Both the position numbers and the translations under genes were made by a program. Positions 43,055 through 51,567 of a stretch of DNA of 56,257 nucleotides are shown piece by piece. The number at the start of each line of letters is the position of its first letter. The first letter of the stretch is position 1. The notes under the pieces are model-generated. The model was given only the letters and a program-made list of their open reading frames with translations. It did no database searches and was not told where the DNA came from. The DNA is from Kineosphaera limosa NBRC 100340 (lineage in GTDB: Bacteria > Actinomycetota > Actinomycetes > Actinomycetales > Dermatophilaceae). The stretch covers positions 1 to 56,257 of the forward strand of contig NZ_BAHD01000044.1 of the NCBI RefSeq assembly GCF_000298215.1. Reading direction: 5' to 3'.

Positions 43055-44128
43055 TTGGCCAGTCAGGACTGGTTCGAGAAGGACTTCTACGCCGTCCTCG
43101 GGGTCGCGTCCGACGCTGACGCGAACGCGATCAAGAAGGCGTACCGCAAGCTGGCCCGCGAGTACCACCCGGACAGCAAGCCTGGTGACGCCGCGGCCGA
43201 GAAGAGGTTCAAGGAGATCGGGGAGGCCTACGCGGTGCTCTCCGACGCCGAGCAGCGCAAGCAGTACGACGCGATCCGCGCGATGCGCAGCGGCGGGCCC
43301 CGGTTCACCGCCGGTGGTCCGGGCGGAGGCGGCAACGCCGGCTTCGAGGACATCTTCTCCAACCTCTTCGGTCAGGGCGGCGCCCAAGGCGATCCGCGGT
43401 TCGGGACGCCCGGTGGGCAGCCCGGCGGCCGCGCCTACGCCGGCGAGGCCCCCGACCTGGAGGACCTGCTGTCGATGTTCGGCCAGCAGGCCGGGCACGG
43501 CGGGGCCGGAGGCGGGTTCGCCGGTACCCGCGATCGTGCCGGCAGCTACGGCGGGGCCCGCCGGGCTCCGCGCAAGGGCCGGGACGTGCACGCGACCGCC
43601 ACGATGAGTTTCCGGCAGGCCGTGATGGGCGACACCGTCCGCGTCAACGGGGTCGGTGGCAAACCGATTACCGCGCGCATCCCCTCGGGGGTCAAGGACG
43701 GCGCCACGATCCGGCTCGCCGGCAAGGGCGAGCCGGCCATGACCGCCGGGGCGCCCGCCGGTGACCTGCTGCTGAAGATCTCCGTCAACCCGCACTCGGT
43801 GTTCACCCGCGACGGTGACAACCTCGTGGTCGACCTGCCGGTGACCTTCGCCGAGGCCGCCCTCGGCGCCACCGTGGCGGTGCCGACGCTCGATGGCACC
43901 AACGTCAAGGTCAAGATCGCGCCGGGTACCCCGTCGGGGCGCACGCTGCGCGTCAAAGGCCGCGGCGTGCCGAAGAAGGACGGGGCCGGCGACCTGCTGG
44001 CCCGGGTGCTGGTGCAGGTGCCGCAGCGGTTGGACGAGGCCAGCAAGGCCGCCGTTGAGACGCTGCAGCGGGCCGACGCGGGCCACGATCCGCGCGCCGA
44101 GGTGTTCCGCAAGGCAAGGAGCGACTGA
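43055..44128 (+). CDS. dnaJ: DnaJ-family co-chaperone without zinc finger
   Basis: 357 residues, GGAGGGG upstream and a TTG start at 43055. The J domain (about 8-72) has the 'HPD' motif in 'LAREYHPDSKPGD', which stimulates DnaK; a Gly/Phe-rich linker follows (about 80-165), then the C-terminal substrate domains. The four CxxCxGxG repeats of classical DnaJ are absent, so this is the CbpA-like type. Third gene of the operon, ending one base into the hspR start (TGATG). Confidence 0.93.
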   Translation: MASQDWFEKDFYAVLGVASDADANAIKKAYRKLAREYHPDSKPGDAAAEKRFKEIGEAYAVLSDAEQRKQYDAIRAMRSGGPRFTAGGPGGGGNAGFEDIFSNLFGQGGAQGDPRFGTPGGQPGGRAYAGEAPDLEDLLSMFGQQAGHGGAGGGFAGTRDRAGSYGGARRAPRKGRDVHATATMSFRQAVMGDTVRVNGVGGKPITARIPSGVKDGATIRLAGKGEPAMTAGAPAGDLLLKISVNPHSVFTRDGDNLVVDLPVTFAEAALGATVAVPTLDGTNVKVKIAPGTPSGRTLRVKGRGVPKKDGAGDLLARVLVQVPQRLDEASKAAVETLQRADAGHDPRAEVFRKARSD

Positions 44129-44583
44129 TGATGGCGCCCGCCCGCGGATTCACCCACGACGACGACGCCCCGGTGTTCGTCATCTCGGTGGCGGCCGAAC
44201 TGGCGGGCATGCACGCCCAGACGCTGCGTCAGTACGACCGGCTCGGCATCGTCACTCCCTCGCGCACCCGCGGCGGCGGGCGGCGCTACTCCTCCCGCGA
44301 CATCGCGCGGCTGCGCGAGGTGCAGCGACTCTCCCAAGACGAGGGCGTCAGCCTCGCCGGCATCCAGCGCATCCTGGCGTTGGAGTTGCAGGTCGACGCG
44401 ATGCGCGGGCGACTGGCCGAGCTGGAGGCCGAGAACGCGCAGCTGCGCGCGGCCGCGCACCACACCCAGCGGGTCTTTGCTGCCGGGCGCGCCGGCGACG
44501 TCGTCGCCGTGCGCGCCGGGCAGCGGCCCTCCCGCCCCGCCGCCCGCTCCCAGGCCCTGGTCGTCTGGCGCCCGGGCGAGTGA
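44128..44583 (+). CDS. hspR: Heat-shock repressor HspR (MerR family)
   Basis: 151 residues from ATG 44128. The MerR-type helix-turn-helix ('VISVAAELAGMHAQTLRQYD') recognises HAIR operators, with DnaK as co-repressor in studied actinobacteria. A coiled-coil dimer helix runs from about 95 to 115; the C-terminal 35 residues are Arg/Ala-rich. Its position as last gene of dnaK-grpE-dnaJ-hspR is the standard actinobacterial arrangement and gives the operon autoregulation through the site at 39901. Confidence 0.95.
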   Translation: MMAPARGFTHDDDAPVFVISVAAELAGMHAQTLRQYDRLGIVTPSRTRGGGRRYSSRDIARLREVQRLSQDEGVSLAGIQRILALELQVDAMRGRLAELEAENAQLRAAAHHTQRVFAAGRAGDVVAVRAGQRPSRPAARSQALVVWRPGE

Positions 44584-44672
44584 TGGGGGCTTGGGCGGTG
44601 CCCGGTCGGGCCGCGCGCCAGGCGTAGCCTGAGGCCGACCACCTCCCAGTCTCAAGCCCGAGGGGAATCTCC

Positions 44673-45712
44673 ATGCAGGTCAATGCCATCGCGGCGCTCG
44701 CCCCAGACGCTCCGCTGGAGCGCACGACGATCGAGCGGCGCGAGGTCGGCGAGCACGAGGTGCTCATCGACATCAAGTTCGCCGGCATCTGCCACTCCGA
44801 CATCCACACCGTGCGCGCCGAGTGGGGCTCGATCGAGTACCCGATGGTCGTCGGGCACGAGATTGCCGGCGTGGTCAGCGCCGTCGGTTCCGGCGTCACC
44901 AAGTACGCCGTCGGCGACCACGTCGGCGTCGGCTGCTTCGTCGACTCCTGCCGCGAGTGCGTGAACTGCCGCGCCGGGCTCGACAACTACTGCCTCAAGG
45001 CAACGTCGGCACCTACAACGGCACGGGCCGCGACGGCCTGCCCACCGCCGGCGGCTACTCGACGCATCTCGTCGTCGACGAGAACTACGTGCTGCGCATC
45101 CCGGCCAACCTGCCGTTGGACGAGGCCGCGCCGCTGCTGTGCGCCGGCATCACCACCTACTCCCCGCTGGCCCATTGGGGTGCCGGGCCCGGTAAGCAGG
45201 TCGCGGTCATCGGCCTCGGCGGGTTGGGCCACATGGGCGTCAAGCTCGCCCACGCGATGGGTGCGGAGGTCAGCGTGCTGTCCCAGTCGCTGAAGAAGCA
45301 GGAAGACGGCCTGCGCCTGGGCGCCGACCACTACTACGCGACCTCCGACGAGTCGACGTTCCAAGACCTGCGGGGCCGCTTCGACCTCATTCTCAACACC
45401 GTCTCGGCCAACCTCGACCTCAGCCAGTACCTCAAGCTGCTGAAGACCGACGGGGCCCTCGTCGAGCTCGGCGCCCCCGAGCACCCCATGGAGGTGCCGG
45501 CGTTCGCGCTCATCACGCAGCGGCGCACGCTGGCCGGGTCGATGATCGGCTCCATCGCAGAAACTCAGGAGATGCTGGACTTCTGCGGCGAGCACGGCAT
45601 CGGTGCGGAGGTCGAGGTGATCTCCGCCGACCAGGTCAACGAGGCCTACGAGCGGGTGCTGGGCTCCGACGTGCGCTACCGCTTCGTCATCGACACAGCG
45701 ACCTTGGCTTGA
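44673..45712 (+). pseudogene. Zinc alcohol dehydrogenase (aldehyde reductase type), one frameshift
   Basis: Medium-chain NAD(P)-dependent dehydrogenase. The N-terminal part from ATG 44673 has the catalytic zinc ligands ('GICHSDIH', 'GHEIAG') and three of the structural-zinc cysteines ('[10 protein letters not shown]'). The frame breaks near 45000, just after 'LDNYCLK', and continues in another frame with '[12 protein letters not shown]', the Rossmann motif '[12 protein letters not shown]' and a normal C-terminus. Adding one G at AAGG (44998-45001) restores a full 346-347 residue protein, so this may be a sequencing error rather than a dead gene. Confidence 0.85.
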
Positions 45713-45742
45713 TGCCGGCCTGACCCGCACCCGACTCTCACG

Positions 45743-45780
45743 CGCGCCCGGCTGCACCAGATGGTGTGCAGTCGGGCGCG
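45743..45780 (+). terminator. Intrinsic terminator after the alcohol dehydrogenase gene
   Basis: 14-bp stem CGCGCCCGGCTGCA / TGCAGTCGGGCGCG (one G-T pair) with a 10-base loop, followed by the AT-rich AATATATCTT. Confidence 0.75.
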
Positions 45781-45897
45781 AATATATCTTCACCCATTGC
45801 GCCCTGATTTGGTGGACGCCGACGGTTATCCGTGCCAGATTCACAATCTAATGTGTTTCGTCGTCGGCGTGTGCGGTCGGCAGTTCTGGAGGGCGTT

Positions 45898-47328
45898 ATG
45901 ACATTGTCAAGCAGCGGCAACAATCACGTAACAAACCCATCTGGTGTCGATGTCGTCACCGACAAGGGCGTGGGTCAGGAGAGCCTGGCGCCGCAGCAGA
46001 AACGCATCATGGGCAAGGTCTCCTACCTGCTGGCCTGGCTCGGGGGGTGCGTCTCCATCGGTACCTTCACGATGGGATCGAGCCTGGTCGGCACGCTGAA
46101 CCTCACCCAATCCGTCGTGGCCATGGCCATCGGCTGCTTCATCATCGGAGTCGGCCTGGCCGTCAACGGTGCTGCCGGCTACCGCTACGGCATCCCGTTC
46201 ATGGTGCAGGCCCGCAGCGCCTTCGGCTTCTCCGGCACCCGCATCCCGGGGTTCATTCGGGCGGTGCCGGCCCTGGTGTGGTTCGGGTTCCAGAGTTGGA
46301 TCGGCGCGGCCGCCCTCAACCAGGTCAGCGCCACCCTGTTCGGCTTCGACAATCTCGTGGCATTCTTCATCGGTTTCCAGCTGCTGCAGATCCTGCTGTC
46401 GATCTTCGGATTCCACGGAATCAAGTGGCTCGAGAACATCGGTGCCGCGTTCATTCTCGTGGCTTTGGTGTATATGTTCTTCAGCGTCATCAACCGGTAC
46501 GGTGCCCAGATCCAGGAGTCGCTGGTCGCCACCGACGGCACGTGGGGGCTGCCGTTCTGGAATGCCACGATGCTCTTCCTCGGCATCTACGCCACGATGA
46601 TGCTCAACGTCAGCGACTACTCCCGCGAGCACGCGCACGGCACCAGCCCGGGTCTGCTCGTGACGATCTACGCGATGTCGATCCTGCCGGTCACTGTGTT
46701 CATGGGGCTCATCGGCCTCATGGTTTCCAGCGCCACCGGCGTCGTCGACCCCATCCAGGTGTTCGCCAACGCCGTCGACAACACCCTGCTCATGGTGGTG
46801 ACCCTGTTGTTCATCGCGTTCGCTCAGGTCACGACCAATGTGTTGAACAATGTCGTGCCGCCGACCTATGTGCTGATGGACGTCTTCAAGATGCCTTTCC
46901 GCGCGGCCGCCGTCGTCGTCGGATTCCTGGCATTCGCGACGTTCCCGTGGCTGTTGGTGCGGGACGAGTCGGCCGCCGGCCTGCAGGTCTTCGTGCAGAC
47001 GTACTCGGCCTTCCTCGGCCCGATCTTCGCGGTGCTCGTGACGGACTACTACATCGTGCGGCGCCGCCAACTCGACCTGACCGCGCTCTACGACGCCGAC
47101 GGTCCGTACCGCGGGGTGAACCCGGCCGCGCTGATCGCGACGGTCGTGGGGGTCGCGGTGGCCTTCGCCATCCCGGCGATCGGCTGGTACGCCAGCCTCC
47201 TACCCGCCGGCCTCACCTACTGGCTGCTCATGCGGCATTGGCCGGCCTGTCGTCGGTTCCTGCCCGCCGGTGACGCTGTGGCCGCTGGCAACGCTGTGGG
47301 TCACGGCGACCGTGACAGCGTGGCGTGA
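45898..47328 (+). CDS. NCS1-family nucleobase/hydantoin/allantoin permease
   Basis: 476 residues from ATG 45898 (GGAGG 7 bp upstream). Sodium- or proton-coupled uptake of a purine, pyrimidine, hydantoin or allantoin. Twelve predicted helices; family features include 'WLGGCVSIGTFTMGSSLVG' at helix 1, 'GIPFMVQARSAFGFSGTRIP' at helix 3 and 'LVTDYYIVRRRQ' late in the protein. The next gene is a hydantoin-racemase-like enzyme, joined by a stop/start overlap, so a cyclic ureide is the likely substrate. The AT-rich leader 45781-45897 probably holds the promoter. Confidence 0.88.
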   Translation: MTLSSSGNNHVTNPSGVDVVTDKGVGQESLAPQQKRIMGKVSYLLAWLGGCVSIGTFTMGSSLVGTLNLTQSVVAMAIGCFIIGVGLAVNGAAGYRYGIPFMVQARSAFGFSGTRIPGFIRAVPALVWFGFQSWIGAAALNQVSATLFGFDNLVAFFIGFQLLQILLSIFGFHGIKWLENIGAAFILVALVYMFFSVINRYGAQIQESLVATDGTWGLPFWNATMLFLGIYATMMLNVSDYSREHAHGTSPGLLVTIYAMSILPVTVFMGLIGLMVSSATGVVDPIQVFANAVDNTLLMVVTLLFIAFAQVTTNVLNNVVPPTYVLMDVFKMPFRAAAVVVGFLAFATFPWLLVRDESAAGLQVFVQTYSAFLGPIFAVLVTDYYIVRRRQLDLTALYDADGPYRGVNPAALIATVVGVAVAFAIPAIGWYASLLPAGLTYWLLMRHWPACRRFLPAGDAVAAGNAVGHGDRDSVA

Positions 47329-48062
47329 TGCGCTTCCTCGTCGTCAACGTCAACACTACGGAGTCGATGACCGCCGCGATCGGTGCGGCCGCCCGCGCCG
47401 TGGCCGCGCCGGGCACCGAGATCGTCGCGCTGACCCCGTTCGTCGGAGCCGAATCGGTCGAGGGCAACGTCGAGAGCTACCTGGCCGCGATCGCCGTCCT
47501 GGACCGGGTGCTCGCCTACGACGGGCCCTACGACGCGGTGATCCAGGCCGGCTTCGGCGAACACGGCCGCGAGGGCCTGCAGGAGTTACTCGACGTGCCG
47601 GTCGTCGACATCACCGAAGCGGCTGCGCAGCTGGCGATGCTGCTCGGGCACCGCTACTCGGTGGTCACGACGCTGGACCGCACCGTGCCGCTCATCGAAG
47701 ATCGGTTGCTGCTGGCCGGGCTGATGAGCCGGTGCGCCTCGGTGCGGGCTTCCGGCCTGTCGGTGCTGGAGTTGGAGGAGTCGCCGGAGCGGACCGTGCA
47801 GGTCATCGCCGCGCAGGCCCGCCGCGCCGTGCAGGAGGACCGGGCCGAGGTCATCGTGCTCGGCTGCGGCGGCATGGCCGGCCTGGCGGAGGCGGTGCAC
47901 GACGCCACCGGGGGAGCTCCCGTCGTCGAAGGCGTCACCGCCGCAGTCAAACTCGCCGAGTCGCTGGTGTCCCTGGGGCTGAGCACCAGCAAGATGCGCA
48001 CCTACGCACCCGCCCGCCCCAAGCGCATACGTCACTGGCCCCTGCACCAGCACCTGCGCTAG
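47328..48062 (+). CDS. Asp/Glu/hydantoin racemase family protein lacking one catalytic Cys
   Basis: 244 residues from ATG 47328 (TGATG overlap with the permease). Members of this family move a proton with two cysteines, one on each side of the substrate. The second is present (Cys180 in 'IVLGCGGMAG'), but the first, normally in 'CFGDPG'-like sequence, is Gly75 here ('IQAGFGEHG'). The fold seems complete, including 'VVNVNTTESMT' at the start and 'VEGVTAAVKLAE' near the end. It could be a one-sided isomerase, a hydrolase-like relative or inactive. Operon partner of the NCS1 permease. Confidence 0.82.
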   Translation: MRFLVVNVNTTESMTAAIGAAARAVAAPGTEIVALTPFVGAESVEGNVESYLAAIAVLDRVLAYDGPYDAVIQAGFGEHGREGLQELLDVPVVDITEAAAQLAMLLGHRYSVVTTLDRTVPLIEDRLLLAGLMSRCASVRASGLSVLELEESPERTVQVIAAQARRAVQEDRAEVIVLGCGGMAGLAEAVHDATGGAPVVEGVTAAVKLAESLVSLGLSTSKMRTYAPARPKRIRHWPLHQHLR

Positions 48063-48121
48063 CCCACTTCTCGACGATCGGCGGGAGAGGCGGGGCGCTC
48101 TGCGGCGAAAAGGGGGCGGGG

Positions 48122-49126
48122 TCAGGAGGCAGGGGCGGCGAGGCTCGGGTCGCGGAAAGTCGTGCGGTAGGTCTGCGGGCTGACTCCGAGGCTCGCTCGA
48201 AAGAGTTGCCGGAAGGCCGCCCCGGAGCCGAAACCTGCCTGGGCGGCGATGCGATCGACCGTCAGGTCGGAGGTCTCCAGCAGCTCTCGCGCGCGCATAA
48301 TACGCTGCTCACCGAGCCACTGCATGGGGGAGAGCGCGGTCTCCTCCCGAAACCGGCGCGTGAACGTGCGCTTACTCATCGCGCAGGTGCGGGCGAGCTC
48401 ATCGAGCGTGATCGGACGGTCGAGATGGTCCAACGCCCATGCCCGGGCCCGGCTCACGTTCGATGACGCCGGCTCCGGCACCGGGCGCTGGATGTACTGC
48501 GCCTGACCGCCCTCGCGGTGCGGCGGGATGATCGTGCCGCGCGCGACTTCGTTCGCGACCGCCGCCCCGTGGTCGGAGCGGATCATGTGGATGCACAGGT
48601 CGAGCCCCGAGGCGACACCGGCCGAGGTCAGCACGTTGTGGCAGTCGGTGAAGAGCACCGTGGGGTCGAGATCCACCTGCGGGAACCGGCGCTCGAAGTC
48701 CGGGGCGTTCTTCCAATGGGTCGTCGCGCGGTGCCCGTCGAGGATCCCGGCGGCCGCGAGCACGAACGCGCCCGTGCAGATCGACGCGACGCGCGCGCCG
48801 GGCCGAATGGTCGCGAGAGCCTGGCGCAGCTCGTCCGAGATCCGGCCTTGGGTCTGTGGGTCGTAGTCCTCCGGTGCGGCCGGCACGATGACCGTGTCCG
48901 CCTCGCTCAGCGCCTCGGCGCCGTGGCGGACGTCGAGGCAGAAGTCGGCCTCCGCGCGCACCGGCCCGGGCTGCAGGGCCGCGGTCAGCACCTCGTACAG
49001 CGGCTCGCCGTCGATGGATCGTGCCTGGCCGAAGAGTCGATGCGGAATGCCGACCTCCAGGGGGATGACGCCATCGCGCACCAGCGTCACGATGCGGTGG
49101 CGGCCTGGCCCGGCGGGAGCGCTCAT
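48122..49126 (-). CDS. GlxA-type transcriptional regulator (DJ-1/PfpI plus AraC)
   Basis: 334 residues. An N-terminal DJ-1/PfpI-like domain (about 10-190) with the nucleophile-elbow-like Cys in 'VASICTGAFVLAAAG', followed by two AraC helix-turn-helix motifs (about 225-325: 'ITLDELARTCAMSKRTFTRR' and 'VDRIAAQAGFGSGAAFRQLF'). The DJ-1 part probably senses a ligand or stress. Divergent from the NQO-like operon with a 119-bp gap, which suggests that it controls it. Confidence 0.88.
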   Translation of the reverse strand: MSAPAGPGRHRIVTLVRDGVIPLEVGIPHRLFGQARSIDGEPLYEVLTAALQPGPVRAEADFCLDVRHGAEALSEADTVIVPAAPEDYDPQTQGRISDELRQALATIRPGARVASICTGAFVLAAAGILDGHRATTHWKNAPDFERRFPQVDLDPTVLFTDCHNVLTSAGVASGLDLCIHMIRSDHGAAVANEVARGTIIPPHREGGQAQYIQRPVPEPASSNVSRARAWALDHLDRPITLDELARTCAMSKRTFTRRFREETALSPMQWLGEQRIMRARELLETSDLTVDRIAAQAGFGSGAAFRQLFRASLGVSPQTYRTTFRDPSLAAPAS

Positions 49127-49146
49127 GGCCCGATTCTTGCACTATC

Positions 49147-49160
49147 TGGCCCGCGGGCCA
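49147..49160. promoter_or_regulatory. Perfect 14-bp palindrome in the divergent promoter region
   Basis: TGGCCCGCGGGCCA lies between the GlxA-type regulator and the NQO-like gene; a reasonable regulator binding site, but GC-rich palindromes also arise by chance. Confidence 0.35.
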
Positions 49161-49245
49161 CTAGAACGGGGGCCTGGGCCGGACCCAAACTGGTTGCAGA
49201 GCGTGCGGCGAACCCGCGCATAGCGACTGACGAAAAGGAAACACC

Positions 49246-50115
49246 ATGAAGATTCTCTGGGTGGTCGTATCCCCCGAGCAGCAGTCCCTCACCCACTCTC
49301 TGCACCGCGAGGGCCTGGAGGCGCTGCAGGCGCAGGGCCACGAAGTGCGGGTGTCCGACCTGTACGCGATGAACTTCAACCCGCTCGTCACCGCTGCCGA
49401 CTACGGTCACGACATCGACGGCCCGCTGCGCGTCGGCGGCGAGTCGCAGAAGGCCTACGAGGGCGGCACGCTCGCAGCCGACATCGTCGCGGAGCAGGAG
49501 AAGCTGGCCTGGGCGGACGCCGTGATCTTCCACTTCCCGCTGTGGTGGTACGGCATGCCGGCGATGCTCAAGGGCTACTTCGACCGGGTCTTCGTGCAGG
49601 GCTACGCCTACCGGGTGCGCGACCCGCACGACCGGCGCCGCACGCTGCGCTATGGCGAGGGAAACATGGCCGGCAAGCGGGCCCTGGTCATCACCTCCTG
49701 CGGCAGCGCCGACTACGCCGTCGGGCCGCGGGGGATCAGCGGCCAGCTCGACGAGGTGCTCTTCGGGCTGCTGCACGGCACCCTCTGGTACACGGGCTTC
49801 TCCGTGCTGCCCCTGGTCTGCATCGACAGCGCCGACCGCCTGGGCGAGCACGGCTACGCGAACGCCGTGAACACTGTGCGATCCGCGGTCACCGCGATCG
49901 AGGAGACCGACCCGATCGCCTACCGCTTCCAGAACTTCGGCGACTACGACCGCGACGTCCTCAAGGACGACATCCTGCCCGGCCAGACCGGCCTGAGCAT
50001 CCACACAAAGACGCCCGTCGAGATCGCCACCGACATCGCGACCGACATCGCGACCGACATCGCGACCGAGATCGCCACCGAGTACGAGGAGACCCTCTGT
50101 GTATCAGCCCGTTGA
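49246..50115 (+). CDS. NAD(P)H:quinone oxidoreductase-like flavoprotein
   Basis: 289 residues from ATG 49246 (AAAAGGAA upstream). Flavodoxin-fold NQO1/KefF/MdaB type: 'ILWVVVSPEQQSLTHSL' binds the FMN/FAD phosphate, 'FHFPLWWYGMPAMLKGYFD' is the diagnostic motif, and 'SCGSADYAVGPRG' lines the flavin site. Two-electron reduction of quinones would avoid radical formation. The C-terminal tail has a tandem IATD/IATE repeat from 12-bp DNA repeats and overlaps the next gene by 17 bp in another frame. Confidence 0.85.
   Translation: MKILWVVVSPEQQSLTHSLHREGLEALQAQGHEVRVSDLYAMNFNPLVTAADYGHDIDGPLRVGGESQKAYEGGTLAADIVAEQEKLAWADAVIFHFPLWWYGMPAMLKGYFDRVFVQGYAYRVRDPHDRRRTLRYGEGNMAGKRALVITSCGSADYAVGPRGISGQLDEVLFGLLHGTLWYTGFSVLPLVCIDSADRLGEHGYANAVNTVRSAVTAIEETDPIAYRFQNFGDYDRDVLKDDILPGQTGLSIHTKTPVEIATDIATDIATDIATEIATEYEETLCVSAR
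50020..50079 (+). repeat. Five tandem 12-bp repeats inside the NQO-like gene
   Basis: Units GAGATCGCCACC, three GACATCGCGACC, GAGATCGCCACC. Because the unit is 12 bp, copy changes keep the frame and would lengthen the tail by four residues each. They end 19 bp before the start of the downstream gene. Confidence 0.85.
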
Positions 50116-50776
50116 GTTCCGCGACGACGCGGCGGAGCGCGCCTACGACCACGTGCGGCGCAACCCGTTGGGCATCCTGGTCAGCGCCGGCACCGGCCTG
50201 GCGGCCACTCACACTCCGATGCTCGTCGACGACGAGGCGGCTCCCACGGGGCTCGTCGGCCACTGCGCCATCCGCAACGAGGCGCTGACGAGCCTCGAGG
50301 ACGGCGCCCGGGTGCTCGCGATCTTCCCCGGAGCCCACGCCTACGTGCATCCCAGCCTGTATCACGTGGACCGCAGCGCCCCGACGGTCAACTACACCGC
50401 CGTGCACGTCTCCGGCACGTTCCACCGCGCCACCGATGCCGAGCTGCACACAATCCTGAAGCGCACCGTCGCCCAGTTCGAGAGCGACCAGCGTCCGGGC
50501 AGCAAGGCGTGGACGGTCGCGGACCTGGCGTCCGGCCAGTACCGCTCGATGATCCGCGGGATCATCGGGTTCCGGATCGTCGCCGATCGCGTTGAGGGCG
50601 GCTACAAGCTGAGCCAGAACAAGGCGGGCGACGACGTGCGGTCCATCGAGGCCTCGCTGGCCGGGTCGGGCGACAGCAACGACCACGCCGTTGCGCAGGA
50701 GATGCGGGCGACCGGGATGATCGGCCGCACCGGCCCCTCCAGCACCGACCCCAACGTCTGGCTGGGCCCGCTGTGA
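50099..50776 (+). CDS. PaiB-like FMN-binding negative transcriptional regulator family protein
   Basis: 225 residues from GTG 50099. Split-barrel flavin-binding fold, N-terminal 'NPLGILVSAGTGLAATHTPM', 'GARVLAIFPGAHAYVHPSLY' and the C-terminal 'KLSQNKAGDDVRSIEASL', all typical for PaiB. Annotated members affect protease and sporulation genes in Bacillus, but most are probably flavin or heme enzymes; here it lies in an operon with a quinone-reductase-like flavoprotein, so an enzymatic role is at least as likely as a regulatory one. ATG/TGA overlap with the cupin gene. Confidence 0.87.
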   Translation: MYQPVEFRDDAAERAYDHVRRNPLGILVSAGTGLAATHTPMLVDDEAAPTGLVGHCAIRNEALTSLEDGARVLAIFPGAHAYVHPSLYHVDRSAPTVNYTAVHVSGTFHRATDAELHTILKRTVAQFESDQRPGSKAWTVADLASGQYRSMIRGIIGFRIVADRVEGGYKLSQNKAGDDVRSIEASLAGSGDSNDHAVAQEMRATGMIGRTGPSSTDPNVWLGPL

Positions 50777-51144
50777 ACGCGCCCACGACGTCGGGTGCCT
50801 TCGCCGTCGCCACGACCGACGTGGAATTGCAGCTCAGCGAGCAGATCCCCGGACGGATCCTCGCCGGCGCGCCACGGCCCAGGTCCGGGCTGATGTGGCG
50901 CAGCGACGACGGCCTGCTGGAGCGCGGCGTGTTCGAGGCCGACCCCGGTGCCTTCTCCTTCACGTTCGGTTGGGAGGAGTACTTCGTGGTGGTGGCGGGG
51001 CGCGCCACCGTCGAGCTCAGCACCGGGCAGGTGCTGGAGCTGGAACCCGGTGTCGCCGGCGCCTTCTTTCCCGGAGACGAGACGACGTGGACCATCCACG
51101 AGACCTTCCGCAAGGGCTTCCACTGCGACCTGCGCGCCGTGTGA
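50773..51144 (+). CDS. Cupin-domain protein
   Basis: 123 residues from GTG 50773, overlapping the PaiB-like stop as GTGA. Single small beta barrel similar to DUF861/EutQ-like cupins: 'GWEEYFVVVAGRATVEL' and 'LELEPGVAGAFFPGDETTWTI'. The usual metal-binding His triad is not fully present (a Glu-Glu pair and one His seen), so it may bind a sugar or small acid. Third gene of the operon. Confidence 0.8.
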   Translation: MNAPTTSGAFAVATTDVELQLSEQIPGRILAGAPRPRSGLMWRSDDGLLERGVFEADPGAFSFTFGWEEYFVVVAGRATVELSTGQVLELEPGVAGAFFPGDETTWTIHETFRKGFHCDLRAV

Positions 51145-51163
51145 CCCGGCGCGCCCATTGGGG

Positions 51164-51529
51164 TCAGGGCTTGGGCGCTCGGGTGACGCGGGCGGCCAGG
51201 CCGATCCATGAGGCGAGCACGATCACCGCGACGCCGGCCTGGATGAGCTCGAGGTGCTCGGCCGGATACACGACTCCGGTGAGGTAGTGGTCGATGAAGC
51301 CGGAGGAGGTGAGCGTCTGCCCTCCGGCCATCGAGCGCCCCCAATTCTCCAGATCCGTGAGGGGGCAAGGGAATCCGAAGACGACCGTGCCGCCGCCCCA
51401 GGCCGCGGCGGCCAGGTGCGGCCAGATCAGCCAGCGCCACCGCCAGGCCAGGAAGCCGCCGACCACGAGAAACACCAGGAAGCCGAAGTGCGCCGTCATC
51501 GCGGCGTCGGCGATGAGCCGGTAGATCAC
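51164..51529 (-). CDS. DUF2784 membrane protein
   Basis: 121 residues from GTG 51529, with GGAGAGGAG 7 bp upstream. Three to four membrane helices; family signs are 'HFGFLVFLVVGGFLAWRW', 'GFPCPLTDLENWGR' and 'FIDHYLTGVVYPAE'. Function unknown. It lies in a minus-strand pair with the hydrolase gene, 38 bp downstream of it. Confidence 0.82.
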   Translation of the reverse strand: MIYRLIADAAMTAHFGFLVFLVVGGFLAWRWRWLIWPHLAAAAWGGGTVVFGFPCPLTDLENWGRSMAGGQTLTSSGFIDHYLTGVVYPAEHLELIQAGVAVIVLASWIGLAARVTRAPKP

Positions 51530-51567
51530 TGCGGCGCTCCTCTCCGGGTCGGCGGCGCTCGGCGCGG

